64,000 bases of DNA, from positions 156,484 to 220,483 of the forward strand of contig NZ_LGUR01000241.1 in NCBI RefSeq assembly GCF_001270495.1. The letters are read 5' to 3'. Shown piece by piece: positions 7,882 through 18,200 of this stretch. Under the pieces are notes generated by a model, which ran no database searches, was not told where the DNA came from, and saw nothing but the letters and a program-made list of their open reading frames with translations. Position numbers and translations under genes: made by a program. Within the stretch, counting starts at the first letter, position 1. The number at the start of each line of letters is the position of its first letter. The DNA comes from Streptomyces viridochromogenes. GTDB lineage: Bacteria > Actinomycetota > Actinomycetes > Streptomycetales > Streptomycetaceae.

Positions 7882-9441
7882 ATGACAACGAACCCGACGA
7901 GCACCGCACCCCCGCTCCCGCCCGCCCGCGCCGGCCGCCGCGAATGGAGCGCACTCGGCGTCCTGATGCTGCCGCTGCTGCTGGTCTCCATGGACGTCTC
8001 GGTCCTCTACTTCGCGATCCCGGCGATCAGCGCGGACCTGGCGCCGAGCGGCACCCAGCAGCTGTGGATCTTCGACATCTACGGCTTCGTCCTGGCCGGC
8101 CTGCTGATGACGATGGGCTCGCTCGGCGACCGCATCGGCCACCGCCGCCTCCTGCTGATCGGCGCCGCCGCCTTCGGCACCGCCTCGCTCATGGCGGCGT
8201 ACGCGAACAGCGCCGAGATCCTGATCGCGGCCCGCGCGGTCCTCGGCATCGGCGGCGCGACCCTGATGCCGGCGACGATGGCCATCCTGCGCACGATGTT
8301 CACCGATCCGGCGCAGCGCGCGAAGGCGATCGGCATGTGGTCCGGCGTGATGACGGCCGGGGTCGCGCTCGGTTCGGTGATGAGCGGGGTGCTGGTCGAG
8401 CACTTCTGGTGGGGCTCGGTCTTCCTGGTGAACCTGCCCGCGATGGCCCTGCTGCTGGTCCTCGGCCCGGTACTGCTCCCCGAGTCGAAGAGCCCCGAGC
8501 CCGGCCGCTTCGACCGGCTGAGCGTTCCGCTCTCGATGGCCGCGGTGCTTCCCGTGGTCTACGGCCTGAAGGAGATCCCGTCCGAGGGCTGGAACGTCCT
8601 CTACGTCGTCTCGATCACCGTCGGCCTGCTGTTCGCGGCCCTCTTCGTCCACCGCCAGCGCACGGCCGAGGCGCCGATGATCTCCCCGGCCCTGTTCCGC
8701 GGACGGGGCTTCGCCCCCTCCGTCGCCCTCAACCTCGTCTGCATGTTCGGCGTGATGGGCTCGTCCTACTTCACCACGCAGTACCTGCAGTCGGTGCTCG
8801 GCATGGGCGCGCTGGAGGCGGCCCTGTGGGCGCTGCTGCCGTCGGTGCCGATCGGCGCGGCGGGACCGGTCGCGACCCAGCTGGTGCAGAGGGGCGTCAA
8901 CCGTGCCTACGTCGTCACCGGCGGCTTCGCGACCTCCGCGGCCGGTTTCGCGCTGCTGTCCCTCGCCGGTACGGACTCGTTGTGGCTGGTACTGACGGCG
9001 TGCGCGGTCATCGCCGTCGGAGGCGTCACGGTGATGTCCCAGATCATGGACCTGGCGATGGGCGCCGCCCCGGTGGAGCGGGCGGGCTCCGCGTCCTCCC
9101 TGCTGGAGACCGGCGCCGAGTTCGGCGGCGCCCTCGGCATGGCCGTCCTCGGCTCGATCGGTACGGCGGTCTACCGCCACGAGATCCCGGCCTCGGCACC
9201 GGACGCGGCGCACGAGACGCTCGGCGGAGCACTGGCGGTCGCCGATCAGGTCCCGGGCCTGGCCACCGTCGCGCGGGAGGCGTTCACCAGCGGGATGCAG
9301 GGTGCGGCGATCGCGGGGGCGGTCCTGCTCGCGGGGGCCGCGGTGCTGGCGGCGGTCACGCTGCGGCGGGTCGAGGTACGGGAGCAGCGCGCATGCGAAA
9401 CGCCGGACGAGCCGAGTCACCTCAGCCCGTCCGGCGTTTGA
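7882..9441 (+). CDS. MFS multidrug exporter, DHA2 (14-TM) family
   Basis: Membrane protein of 519 residues from the ATG at 7882; an in-frame GTG at 7864 is less likely. It resembles SmvA/LfrA-type drug:proton antiporters. TM1 contains the D1-type motif LLVSMDVSVLYFAIPAI, motif A is GSLGDRIGHRRLLLIG, and LGIGGATLMPATMAILR and a motif-C-like GVMTAGVALGSVMSG follow. Fourteen hydrophobic segments can be followed. It is probably repressed by the divergent TetR gene. The extreme C-terminus (SHLSPSGV) is encoded inside a dispersed intergenic repeat, so the native tail seems to have been extended or replaced by the repeat. Confidence 0.92.
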   Translation: MTTNPTSTAPPLPPARAGRREWSALGVLMLPLLLVSMDVSVLYFAIPAISADLAPSGTQQLWIFDIYGFVLAGLLMTMGSLGDRIGHRRLLLIGAAAFGTASLMAAYANSAEILIAARAVLGIGGATLMPATMAILRTMFTDPAQRAKAIGMWSGVMTAGVALGSVMSGVLVEHFWWGSVFLVNLPAMALLLVLGPVLLPESKSPEPGRFDRLSVPLSMAAVLPVVYGLKEIPSEGWNVLYVVSITVGLLFAALFVHRQRTAEAPMISPALFRGRGFAPSVALNLVCMFGVMGSSYFTTQYLQSVLGMGALEAALWALLPSVPIGAAGPVATQLVQRGVNRAYVVTGGFATSAAGFALLSLAGTDSLWLVLTACAVIAVGGVTVMSQIMDLAMGAAPVERAGSASSLLETGAEFGGALGMAVLGSIGTAVYRHEIPASAPDAAHETLGGALAVADQVPGLATVAREAFTSGMQGAAIAGAVLLAGAAVLAAVTLRRVEVREQRACETPDEPSHLSPSGV

Positions 9442-9493
9442 GGACGAGGCCCGTTCAGGGCCGATGCGGGGCCCGGGGGCTGCCGCCCCCAGC
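9421..9493. repeat. dispersed Streptomyces intergenic repeat, copy A
   Basis: Carries the module CTCAGCCCGTCCGGCGTTTG-AGGACGAGGCCC and ends in a GGGGGC-tgcc-GCCCCC hairpin (9475-9490). Related copies lie at 25617-25687, 34872-34971 and 40771-40957. It sits at the convergent end of the MFS gene and serA and may act as a bidirectional terminator. Its first 21 bases are part of the MFS coding sequence. Confidence 0.8.
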
Positions 9494-9502
9494 CACGGCA
9501 AC

Positions 9503-11092
9503 CTAGGCCAGGTTCACCGCACGAGCCGACGTGGCCCCGATCTCCTCGGCAACCTCGGTCAGCACCCCGGCGGGCACCGTGTCGTCGACGGTCAGGACGG
9601 CCAGCGCCTCACCACCGGCGACGGCACGCGAGACCTGCATGCCCGCGATGTTGATGCCCGCCTCGCCGAAGACCCGGCCGACCGTGCCGACGACACCCGG
9701 ACGGTCCTCGTACTTCAGGACGACCATGTGGTCGGCGAGCGCGAGGTCCACGTCGTAGTCACCGACCGCGACGATCTTCTGGAGGTGCTTGGGGCCGGCC
9801 AGCGTGCCGGAGACCGACACCTCCTCGCCGTTGCCGAGCGTGCCGCGCACGGTGACGACGTTGCGGTGGTCGGCCGACTCCGAGCTGGTCGTCAGCCGCA
9901 CCTCGACGCCGCGCTCCTGCGCGAACAGCGGGGCGTTGACGTACGACACCGTCTCGTCGACGACGTCCTCGAAGACACCCTTGAGGGCGCTGAGCTCCAG
10001 CACCTTCACATCGTGCTGGGTGATCTCGCCGTACACCTCGACGTCGAGGCGGACCGCGACCTCACCGGCGAGCGCCGTGAAGATACGGCCGAGGCGCTCG
10101 GCGAGCGGCAGGCCCGGCTTGACGTCCTCGGCGATGACGCCGCCCTGGACGTTCACCGCGTCGGGCACGAGCTCACCGGCGAGGGCGAGGCGCACCGAGC
10201 GGGCGACGGCGATACCGGCCTTCTCCTGCGCCTCGTCGGTGGAGGCACCGAGGTGCGGGGTGGCGACGACCTGGTCGAACTCGAAGAGCGGGGAGTCCGT
10301 GCAGGGCTCCTTCGCGTAGACGTCGAGGCCGGCACCGGCGACCCGGCCCTCCTTGAGGGCGGAGTACAGCGCCTCCTCGTCGACGATCCCGCCGCGCGCG
10401 GCGTTGACGATGCGCACGCTCGGCTTGACCTTGCGCAGCGCCTCGTCGCCGATGAGGCCGACGGTCTCGGGGGTCTTGGGCAGGTGGACGGTGATGAAGT
10501 CGGAGACCTCGAGCAGCTCGTCCAGCGACAGCACCTTCACGCCCATCTGGGCGGCGCGGGCGGGCTGGATGTAGGGGTCGTAGGCCACGACCTTCATGCC
10601 GAAGCCGGACATCCGCTGGGCGACCAGCGCACCGATGCGGCCCAGACCCACGACACCGAGGGTCTTCTCGGCGAGCTCGACGCCCGTGTACTTGCTGCGC
10701 TTCCACTCGCCGTTCTTCAGCGCGGCGTTGGCCTGCGGAATGTGGCGGGCGGTGGCGACGAGGAGACCGCAGGCCAGCTCGGCGGCGGTCACGATGTTCG
10801 AGGTGGGGGCGTTGACGACCATCACGCCGGCCTTGGTGGCGGCGGAGACGTCGACGTTGTCCAGGCCGACGCCGGCTCGCGCGACGACCTTCAGCTTGTT
10901 CGCGGCTGCGATCGCCTCGGCGTCGACCTTGGTGGCGGATCGGATCAGGATCGCGTCCACTTCGGCGATGGCCGGGAGCAGTTCGGCTCGGTCTGCTCCG
11001 TTGCAGTGGCGGATCTCGAAGTCGGGGCCAAGCGCGTCGACGGTGGCGGGCGACAGCTCTTCAGCGATGAGTACGACGGGTTTCGAGCTCAC
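9503..11092 (-). CDS. serA: D-3-phosphoglycerate dehydrogenase
   Basis: Catalyses NAD-dependent oxidation of 3-phosphoglycerate, the first step of serine synthesis. Length is 529 residues from the GTG at 11092 (VSSKPVVLIAEELSP), with GAGG upstream. It has the full type-I layout: substrate domain, NAD fold GVVGLGRIGALVAQ, active-site segments NAARGGIVDEEAL and ATPHLGASTDEAQ, then the intervening ASB domain, and a C-terminal ACT domain beginning near VVLKYEDRPGVVGTVG for serine feedback. It lies downstream of ilvC but is separated from it by a 14-bp stem terminator and about 220 bases of its own leader, so it is likely transcribed independently. Confidence 0.97.
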   Translation of the reverse strand: MSSKPVVLIAEELSPATVDALGPDFEIRHCNGADRAELLPAIAEVDAILIRSATKVDAEAIAAANKLKVVARAGVGLDNVDVSAATKAGVMVVNAPTSNIVTAAELACGLLVATARHIPQANAALKNGEWKRSKYTGVELAEKTLGVVGLGRIGALVAQRMSGFGMKVVAYDPYIQPARAAQMGVKVLSLDELLEVSDFITVHLPKTPETVGLIGDEALRKVKPSVRIVNAARGGIVDEEALYSALKEGRVAGAGLDVYAKEPCTDSPLFEFDQVVATPHLGASTDEAQEKAGIAVARSVRLALAGELVPDAVNVQGGVIAEDVKPGLPLAERLGRIFTALAGEVAVRLDVEVYGEITQHDVKVLELSALKGVFEDVVDETVSYVNAPLFAQERGVEVRLTTSSESADHRNVVTVRGTLGNGEEVSVSGTLAGPKHLQKIVAVGDYDVDLALADHMVVLKYEDRPGVVGTVGRVFGEAGINIAGMQVSRAVAGGEALAVLTVDDTVPAGVLTEVAEEIGATSARAVNLA

Positions 11093-11201
11093 GTGAGTCC
11101 TCACATGTCCATTGCGGACGGCCGTCCCGACGGCCGCATGCGGTGGAGGGGGCTTGCCGCGTGGAAGACGCACGACGCTGTGGGCCTGACGCGTATGTAG
11201 T

Positions 11202-11219
11202 ACGGCAGTGTAGTGCCGT
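11202..11219. promoter_or_regulatory. inverted repeat in the serA upstream region
   Basis: Perfect 6-bp arms ACGGCA and TGCCGT surround a GTGTAG spacer, about 110 bases upstream of the serA start and overlapping minus-strand TACACT/TACATA -10-like hexamers. It could be an operator for serA. There is no family assignment, and the rest of the 11093-11311 gap shows no coding sequence. Confidence 0.3.
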
Positions 11220-11311
11220 GGCGGAGGTCGTCTTGCGCCTCTGCGGAAGGATCACCCGGACGAGAAACGCCATTTTGTAGGGGGTCTCCGTGCGATGTCC
11301 GGGGCAAAGCC

Positions 11312-11347
11312 CCGTGGCGGTACCCCCAGCCGAGGGTACCGCCACGG
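11312..11347 (-). terminator. intrinsic-type terminator after ilvC
   Basis: A perfect 14-bp stem (CCGTGGCGGTACCC with GGGTACCGCCACGG) and an 8-base loop, beginning 9 bases after the ilvC stop. There is no long U-tract, as is common in Streptomyces. It separates ilvBNC transcription from serA. Confidence 0.85.
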
Positions 11348-11356
11348 AAGAGAGGA

Positions 11357-12475
<1,119 letters not shown>

Positions 12476-12484
12476 AACCCGTCG

Positions 12485-13009
12485 CTATGCGGACCGGTCG
12501 AGCGCGCGCAGCGAGCGGTCCGTGATCGAGCGCGCGCCGCGTCCGATCGCGATCGTGCCGGACTGGACGAGCTCCTTGATGCCGAACGGCTCCAGCATCT
12601 TCAGCATGGCCTCCAGCTTGTCGCTGGAGCCGGTGGCCTCGATGGTGACGGCCTCCGGGGAGACGTCGACGGTCTTGGCGCGGAACAGCTGGACGATCTC
12701 AATGATCTGGGAGCGGGTCTCGTTGTCGGCGCGGACCTTCACCAGAACGAGTTCGCGCTGAACGGCGGAACCCGGCTCCAGCTCGACGATCTTCAGCACG
12801 TTGACGAGCTTGTTGAGCTGCTTCGTCACCTGCTCCAGCGGGAGGTCGGCGACGCTCACCACGATGGTGATGCGGGAGATGTCGGGGTGCTCGGTGACAC
12901 CGACCGCTAGCGAGTCGATGTTGAAGCCGCGGCGGGAGAACAGGGCGGCGATCCGGGCGAGGATGCCCGGCGTGTTCTCCACCAGGACGGAGAGCGTGTG
13001 CTTGGACAT
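12485..13009 (-). CDS. ilvN: acetolactate synthase small (regulatory) subunit
   Basis: Regulatory subunit of acetohydroxyacid synthase, 174 residues. The N-terminal ACT domain is unmistakable: HTLSVLVENTPGILARIAALFSRR, then GFNIDSLAVG, the valine-binding region. A second conserved domain runs from about residue 80 to the C-terminus. It activates the catalytic IlvB subunit and gives feedback inhibition by branched-chain amino acids. The gene follows ilvB with only 21 bases between, so the two are co-transcribed and probably made in fixed ratio. Confidence 0.97.
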   Translation of the reverse strand: MSKHTLSVLVENTPGILARIAALFSRRGFNIDSLAVGVTEHPDISRITIVVSVADLPLEQVTKQLNKLVNVLKIVELEPGSAVQRELVLVKVRADNETRSQIIEIVQLFRAKTVDVSPEAVTIEATGSSDKLEAMLKMLEPFGIKELVQSGTIAIGRGARSITDRSLRALDRSA

Positions 13010-13030
13010 GATCTTTTACGTCTCTCTCGC

Positions 13031-14887
13031 TCAGTCGTCTTCGTTGTCGCCGAAGTCGGGGCGGACGTCCCGGGCGGCCATGATCTCGTCGTTGGAGGTG
13101 CCGGCGGCGACCATCGGCCACACCATGGCGTCCTCGTGGACGATGAAGTCGATGACGACGGGGCGGTCGTTGATGGAGTTCGCCTCTTCGATGACCTTGT
13201 CGAGGTCCTCCGGCCGCTCGCAGCGGATCGCGTAGCAGCCCATGGCCTCCGACAGCTTCACGAAGTCGGGGACGCGGGTGCCGGCGCTCGGCTGCTTGCC
13301 GTCCGCCTCCGGGCCGCTGTGCAGCACGGTGTTGGAGTAGCGCTGGTTGTAGAAGAGGGTCTGCCACTGACGGACCATCCCGAGGGCGCCGTTGTTGATG
13401 ATGGCGACCTTGATCGGGATGTTGTTCAGGGCGCAGGTGGTGAGCTCCTGGTTGGTCATCTGGAAGCAGCCGTCGCCGTCGATCGCCCAGACGGCCTTGT
13501 CCGGGGCTCCGGCCTTGGCGCCCATCGCGGCCGGGACCGCGTAGCCCATGGTTCCGGCGCCGCCGGAGTTCAGCCAGGTGGCGGGCCTGTCGTACTGGAT
13601 GAAGTGCGCGGCCCACATCTGGTGCTGGCCGACGCCCGCCGCGAAGACCGTGCCCTCCGGGGCGAGTTGGCCGATGCGCTCGATGACCTGCTGCGGGGAC
13701 AGCGAGCCGTCCTCGGGCTGGTCGTAGCCGAGCGGGTAGGTCTCGCGCCAGCGGGAGAGGTCCTTCCACCAGGCGCTGTAGTCGCCCTGGTGGCCCTCGG
13801 CGTGCTCCTTCTGGACCGCCTGGACCAGGTCGGCGATGACTTCGCGGGCGTCCCCGACGATCGGCACGTCGGCGGCGCGGTTCTTGCCGATCTCGGCCGG
13901 GTCGATGTCGGCGTGGACGATCTTGGCGTAAGGGGCGAAGCTGTCCAGCTTGCCGGTGACGCGGTCGTCGAAGCGGGCTCCGAGGGCGACGATCAGGTCG
14001 GCCTTCTGCAGCGCGGTGACGGCGGTGACCGCACCGTGCATGCCCGGCATTCCCACGTGCAGCGGGTGGCCGTCGGGGAATGCGCCGAGCGCCATCAGGG
14101 TGGTGGTGACGGGCGCTCCGGTGAGTTCGGCGAGGACCTTCAGCTCGGCGGTGGCGCCGGCCTTGATGACACCTCCGCCGACGTAGAGGACGGGCCGCTT
14201 GGCGGCCGTGATCAGCTTGGCGGCCTCGCGGATCTGCTTGGCGTGCGGCTTGGTGACGGGCCGGTAGCCGGGCAGGTCCATGGTGGGCGGCCAGGAGAAG
14301 GTGGTCTGCGCCTGGAGGGCGTCCTTGGCGATGTCGACCAGGACCGGGCCGGGGCGGCCGGTGGAGGCGATGTGGAACGCCTGCGCGATGATCCGCGGGA
14401 TGTCCTCGGCCTTGGTGACCAGGAAGTTGTGCTTGGTGATCGGCATCGTGATGCCGACGATGTCCGCCTCCTGGAAGGCGTCCGTACCGATCGCCTTGGA
14501 GGCCACCTGCCCGGTGATCGCCACGAGCGGCACCGAGTCCATGTGGGCGTCCGCGATCGGCGTCACCAGGTTGGTCGCACCCGGGCCGGAGGTCGCCATG
14601 CACACGCCGACCCTGCCGGTGGCCTGCGCGTAACCGGTGGCGGCGTGACCGGCGCCCTGCTCGTGGCGGACCAGGACGTGGCGCACCCTGGTGGAGTCCA
14701 TCAGCGGGTCGTACGCCGGGAGGATCGCACCGCCGGGAATGCCGAATACCGTGTCGGCGCCGACCTCCTCGAGCGAACGGATGAGGGACTGCGCACCCGT
14801 GACGCGCTCGGGGGCGGACTGGTGTCCTCCGGATCGGGGCCGCGGCTGCGGGTGATGGGCCCCGGTGGCCTGCTCGGTCATCGGCAT
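13031..14887 (-). CDS. ilvB: acetolactate synthase large (catalytic) subunit
   Basis: Thiamine diphosphate enzyme, 618 residues. The ATG at 14887 (MPMTEQATG) follows GAGAAGAG; a second in-frame ATG at 14881 is possible. Landmarks: the activating Glu in [33 protein letters not shown] in the Pyr domain, FAD-binding middle domain, and the TPP/Mg motif [12 protein letters not shown] in the PP domain. It condenses two pyruvates, or pyruvate with 2-oxobutyrate, in branched-chain amino acid synthesis. Expression is preceded by a leader peptide and an intrinsic terminator, giving attenuation control. Confidence 0.97.
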   Translation of the reverse strand: MPMTEQATGAHHPQPRPRSGGHQSAPERVTGAQSLIRSLEEVGADTVFGIPGGAILPAYDPLMDSTRVRHVLVRHEQGAGHAATGYAQATGRVGVCMATSGPGATNLVTPIADAHMDSVPLVAITGQVASKAIGTDAFQEADIVGITMPITKHNFLVTKAEDIPRIIAQAFHIASTGRPGPVLVDIAKDALQAQTTFSWPPTMDLPGYRPVTKPHAKQIREAAKLITAAKRPVLYVGGGVIKAGATAELKVLAELTGAPVTTTLMALGAFPDGHPLHVGMPGMHGAVTAVTALQKADLIVALGARFDDRVTGKLDSFAPYAKIVHADIDPAEIGKNRAADVPIVGDAREVIADLVQAVQKEHAEGHQGDYSAWWKDLSRWRETYPLGYDQPEDGSLSPQQVIERIGQLAPEGTVFAAGVGQHQMWAAHFIQYDRPATWLNSGGAGTMGYAVPAAMGAKAGAPDKAVWAIDGDGCFQMTNQELTTCALNNIPIKVAIINNGALGMVRQWQTLFYNQRYSNTVLHSGPEADGKQPSAGTRVPDFVKLSEAMGCYAIRCERPEDLDKVIEEANSINDRPVVIDFIVHEDAMVWPMVAAGTSNDEIMAARDVRPDFGDNEDD

Positions 14888-14961
14888 TCTCTTCTCGATG
14901 CTGAGGGTTTTTGCGAGGTTTGAGCGGAGTTGCGGTGCTGCACGACTAGCGCCGGTGCAAC

Positions 14962-14995
14962 AAAAAACCCCTCGTGCCAAAAGGCAAGCGAGGGG
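14962..14995 (-). terminator. transcription attenuator of the ilvB leader
   Basis: On the minus strand the sequence CCCCTCGCTTGCC-TTTT-GGCACGAGGGG is followed by TTTTTTG, a textbook intrinsic terminator with a U-tract. This is rare in such a GC-rich genome. It lies between the leader peptide stop (15050) and the ilvB start (14887), the position expected of an attenuator. Confidence 0.88.
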
Positions 14996-15049
14996 AGCGC
15001 GCCGGGTGTGGTCGCTGGGAGTTCCGGGTCTGTCCGGACGCCACCAGCT

Positions 15050-15091
15050 TCAGCCGACGCGCTTTCCAAGTACGAGAATTCGGGTGCGCAT
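15050..15091 (-). CDS. ilvB leader peptide (MRTRILVLGKRVG)
   Basis: An ORF of 13 codons, too short for routine gene finding. It starts at the ATG at 15091 after a strong GGGGAGAGG ribosome-binding site. Residues 5-8 are Ile-Leu-Val-Leu, all branched-chain residues, and Val recurs at position 12. It ends with TGA at 15050-15052, about 55 bases before the attenuator stem. Ribosome stalling on the I-L-V-L codons when charged branched-chain tRNAs are scarce would favour an antiterminator and allow ilvBNC transcription. The same peptide is, to my recollection, conserved before ilvB in streptomycetes. Confidence 0.85.
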   Translation of the reverse strand: MRTRILVLGKRVG

Positions 15092-15151
15092 GGCACTGAC
15101 CCTCTCCCCAGCGCACACCCACTGTCAAGTAGGTGGGACGGGAGTCTCATT

Positions 15152-15164
15152 ATGTGAACGCAGG
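15152..15164. promoter_or_regulatory. TCTCATTATGTGA dyad upstream of the ilvB leader
   Basis: A 13-base imperfect palindrome (TCTCATTATGTGA against TCACATAATGAGA) lies about 60-75 bases upstream of the leader peptide start. On the minus strand the CATAAT it contains resembles a -10 element. It could be an operator or the promoter core for ilvBNC. The rest of 15092-15231 has no coding potential. Confidence 0.3.
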
Positions 15165-15231
15165 GCACTTCCGCCTCCCAGAACGGCGGGCACACCACTG
15201 GTGTACACCCCTGCACCCCTCCATGGCTCGT

Positions 15232-18200
15232 TCACCTCCGGGGCGCCACAGTCGGTGTCGAGGCCACGACCGTGCTCAGCCCTTCGGGCCTCCGCGCGCT
15301 CGCTCCATCGACACCGACGCGCCCCTGCGGCTCTCTCGCGCCACCCGCGAACGCGGGCTCCACCGGCCCGTGCGGCACCGGATAGCGGCCGGCACCGATC
15401 GCCCGGCGCAGCCGGTACTCGTCCAGCGGCCCGGAGAACGCCATGCCCTGCCCGTGCGTGCACCCCATCGCACGCAGGGCGACCACCTGTTCCGGCAGGT
15501 CCACGCCGTCGGCCACGGACTGGAGCCCGAGGTCGCCGGCGATCCGCAGCAGGCCGCTGGTGATCTTGTGCAGCCGCGCGGACTCCACGACTCCCTCGAC
15601 CAGACCGCGGTCGATTCTGAGGACGTCGACGGGGAGCCGGCGCAGGGCCGTGATCGCCGCGTAACCGCTGCCGAAACCGTCCAGGGCGATCCGGACGCCG
15701 AGTCTGCGCAGGCCGCTCAGCCGGCGCTCCAGTTCGTCCAGTGAGACGCGTGGGTCGAGATCGGACAGCTCGATGGTCAGCGACCCGGGCGGCAGCCCGT
15801 GCCGGGTCAGCAGCGCCTCGATCGAGCCGAGCGGCATCGACCGGTCCAGCAGGCGGCGCGCGCCCATCCGTACGGCGACGGGTACGGCGAGCCCGGTCGC
15901 GGTGCGCTCGGCGGCCTGCTCGACGGCCTCCTCCAGCATCCAGCGGCTCAGCTCGGCGGTCTTGTCGCTGTCCTCTGCCACCCGCAGGAACTCGGCGGGC
16001 GTGAACAGCACCCCTTGCGAGGACCGCCAGCGCGCCTGGGTGGCGACCGATGCGATCCGGCCGTTCTCCAGACACACCACCGGCTGGTGCAGCAGCGCGA
16101 ACTCTCCGTCGTGCAGCGCGGCCCGCAGACGCGTGGCCAGCTCCGCCTTGCGTACGACGTCCTGCTGCATCTGCGGCTTGTAGAGCTCGACGCGGCCCTT
16201 GCCTCCCGCCTTGGCGCGGTACATGGCCAGGTCGGCGTTGCGCAGCAGCTCCCCCGCACCGAGGCCCGGTTCGGCGAAGGCGACGCCGATGGAGGCGTTG
16301 ACACGGACATCGTTGCCGTCGATGAGGTACGGCTGCGACAGCGTCATCCTGAGGCGGTCGGCGAGCTCCAGGATGTGCCGTTCGCGTGCGGTGCGGTCCC
16401 GGGTGGTGTCCCCGGCGATCAGCGCCGCGAACTCGTCGCCGCCCAGCCGGGACGCGGTGTCCCCGCCCCGGACGGCGTCCTGGAGTCTGCGGGCGGCCTG
16501 GACGAGCAGTTCGTCCCCGGCCTGGTGCCCGATCGTGTCGTTGACGCCCTTGAAGCCGTCGAGGTCGATGAAGAGAACGGCCGTGTTGCGCAGGGCGGGG
16601 CCCCGGTCGGAGGCGCGGCGGCCGGACAGGGCCTGCTGGACCCGCTGGGTGAACAGCGCGCGGTTGGGCAGGTCGGTGAGCGGGTCGTGCTCGGCGTTGT
16701 GCTGGAGCTGCGCCTGCAGGCGCACTCTTTCGGTCACGTCCCGGCTGTTGAAGATGAGGCCGCCGTGGTGCCGGTTGACGGTCGATTCGACGTTGAGCCA
16801 GCCGTCGTCGCCGGACCGGAAGCGGCATTCGATGCGCGTAGTGGGTTCCTCAAGTGGGCTGGCGGCGAGGAAGCGGCGCACCTCGTGCACCACGCAGCCC
16901 AGATCCTCCGGGTGGATGAGATTGGCCAGTTCCGAACCCACCAGCTCCTCGGCGGAGCGGCCGTAGACCCCGGCGGCGGCCGGGGAGACGTACCGGAGGA
17001 TGCCGTTGGGCGCGGCGATCATGATGACGTCGCTGGAGCCCTGCACCAGGGAGCGGAAGTGGTTCTCCTTCTGCGCCAGTTCCTGGGTGAGGGTGATGTT
17101 GTCGAGCAGCATGATGCCCTGGCGCATCACGAGGGCGAGCACGACCGTGCCCCCCGTGATCAGCACCACGCGGTCGACGCTGCGGCCGTTGAGGACGTTG
17201 TAGAGGATCCCCAGTGTGCAGACGGCGGCGGCGAGGTACGGCGTGAGCGCGGCCAGGGAGCCGGCGATCGGCCGGGTGACCGGATACCGGAAGTGATCAC
17301 TTCCCTGAGCGGATGCCGTGTGGTGATGGCTGCCGCCGCGCTGCCCGGGCACGTGCTCGTGCACCACGCGCGTGTGCCCGGCTCCGTCGTGCCGCTCGCT
17401 GTCGCCGTTCCTCGGCGTGGCCCACGGGGCGTACGCCAGGAGCAGCGAGCCGGCGAACCAGCCCGCGTCGAGCAGCTGGCCGGAGCGGTAGCTGTTGTGC
17501 AGCAGCGGCGAGGTGAACAGGGCGTCGCACATCACGGTCAGGGCGAGTGCGCCGATCGCTGTGTTCACCGCGGTGCGGTTCGCCGACGAGCGGCGGAAGT
17601 GCAGCGCGAGCACCATGCTGACCAGGGCGATGTCGAGCAACGGGTAGGCGAGCGAGAGCGCGGTGTGCGCGACGCTCTCGCCGCCACCGGAGTCGATCTT
17701 GGCTGCCTGGGCGAGGGCGAGGCTCCACGCCAGCGTCAGCAGCGAACCGCCGATCAGCCAGGCGTCCAGTCCGAGGCAGACCCAGCCGGCCTTGGTCACC
17801 GGACGCTTGGCGAGCACCAGGAGTCCCACGATGGCGGGCGGCGCGAAGCACAGGAAGAACCCGTCGGCGTAGGAGGGGCTGGGCACGGGCCGCTGGAGGA
17901 CGACCTCGTACCACCCCCAGACCAGGTTTCCGAGGGCGGCCATCGCGGAGGAGAGGGCGAACAGCAGCCAGGCGGGTCGAAAGCGGATACGTCGGCTACG
18001 GGCGTATCGGAAGCAGGACACGGCGGCGGCGCCGGCCGCGGCTGCCAGCCCGAAGTCGCCCATGATCAGCGCGACTTGGTTCGAACCCCAGCCGAGCGCG
18101 GAACCGACGGCGTATCCCGCGCACACCAGGGCCAGAACGAGTTGCGGGACCAGGCCCGTGCCGCCCCCGAAGGACGAGGGACGGGGCAGTGTCGCCGCCG

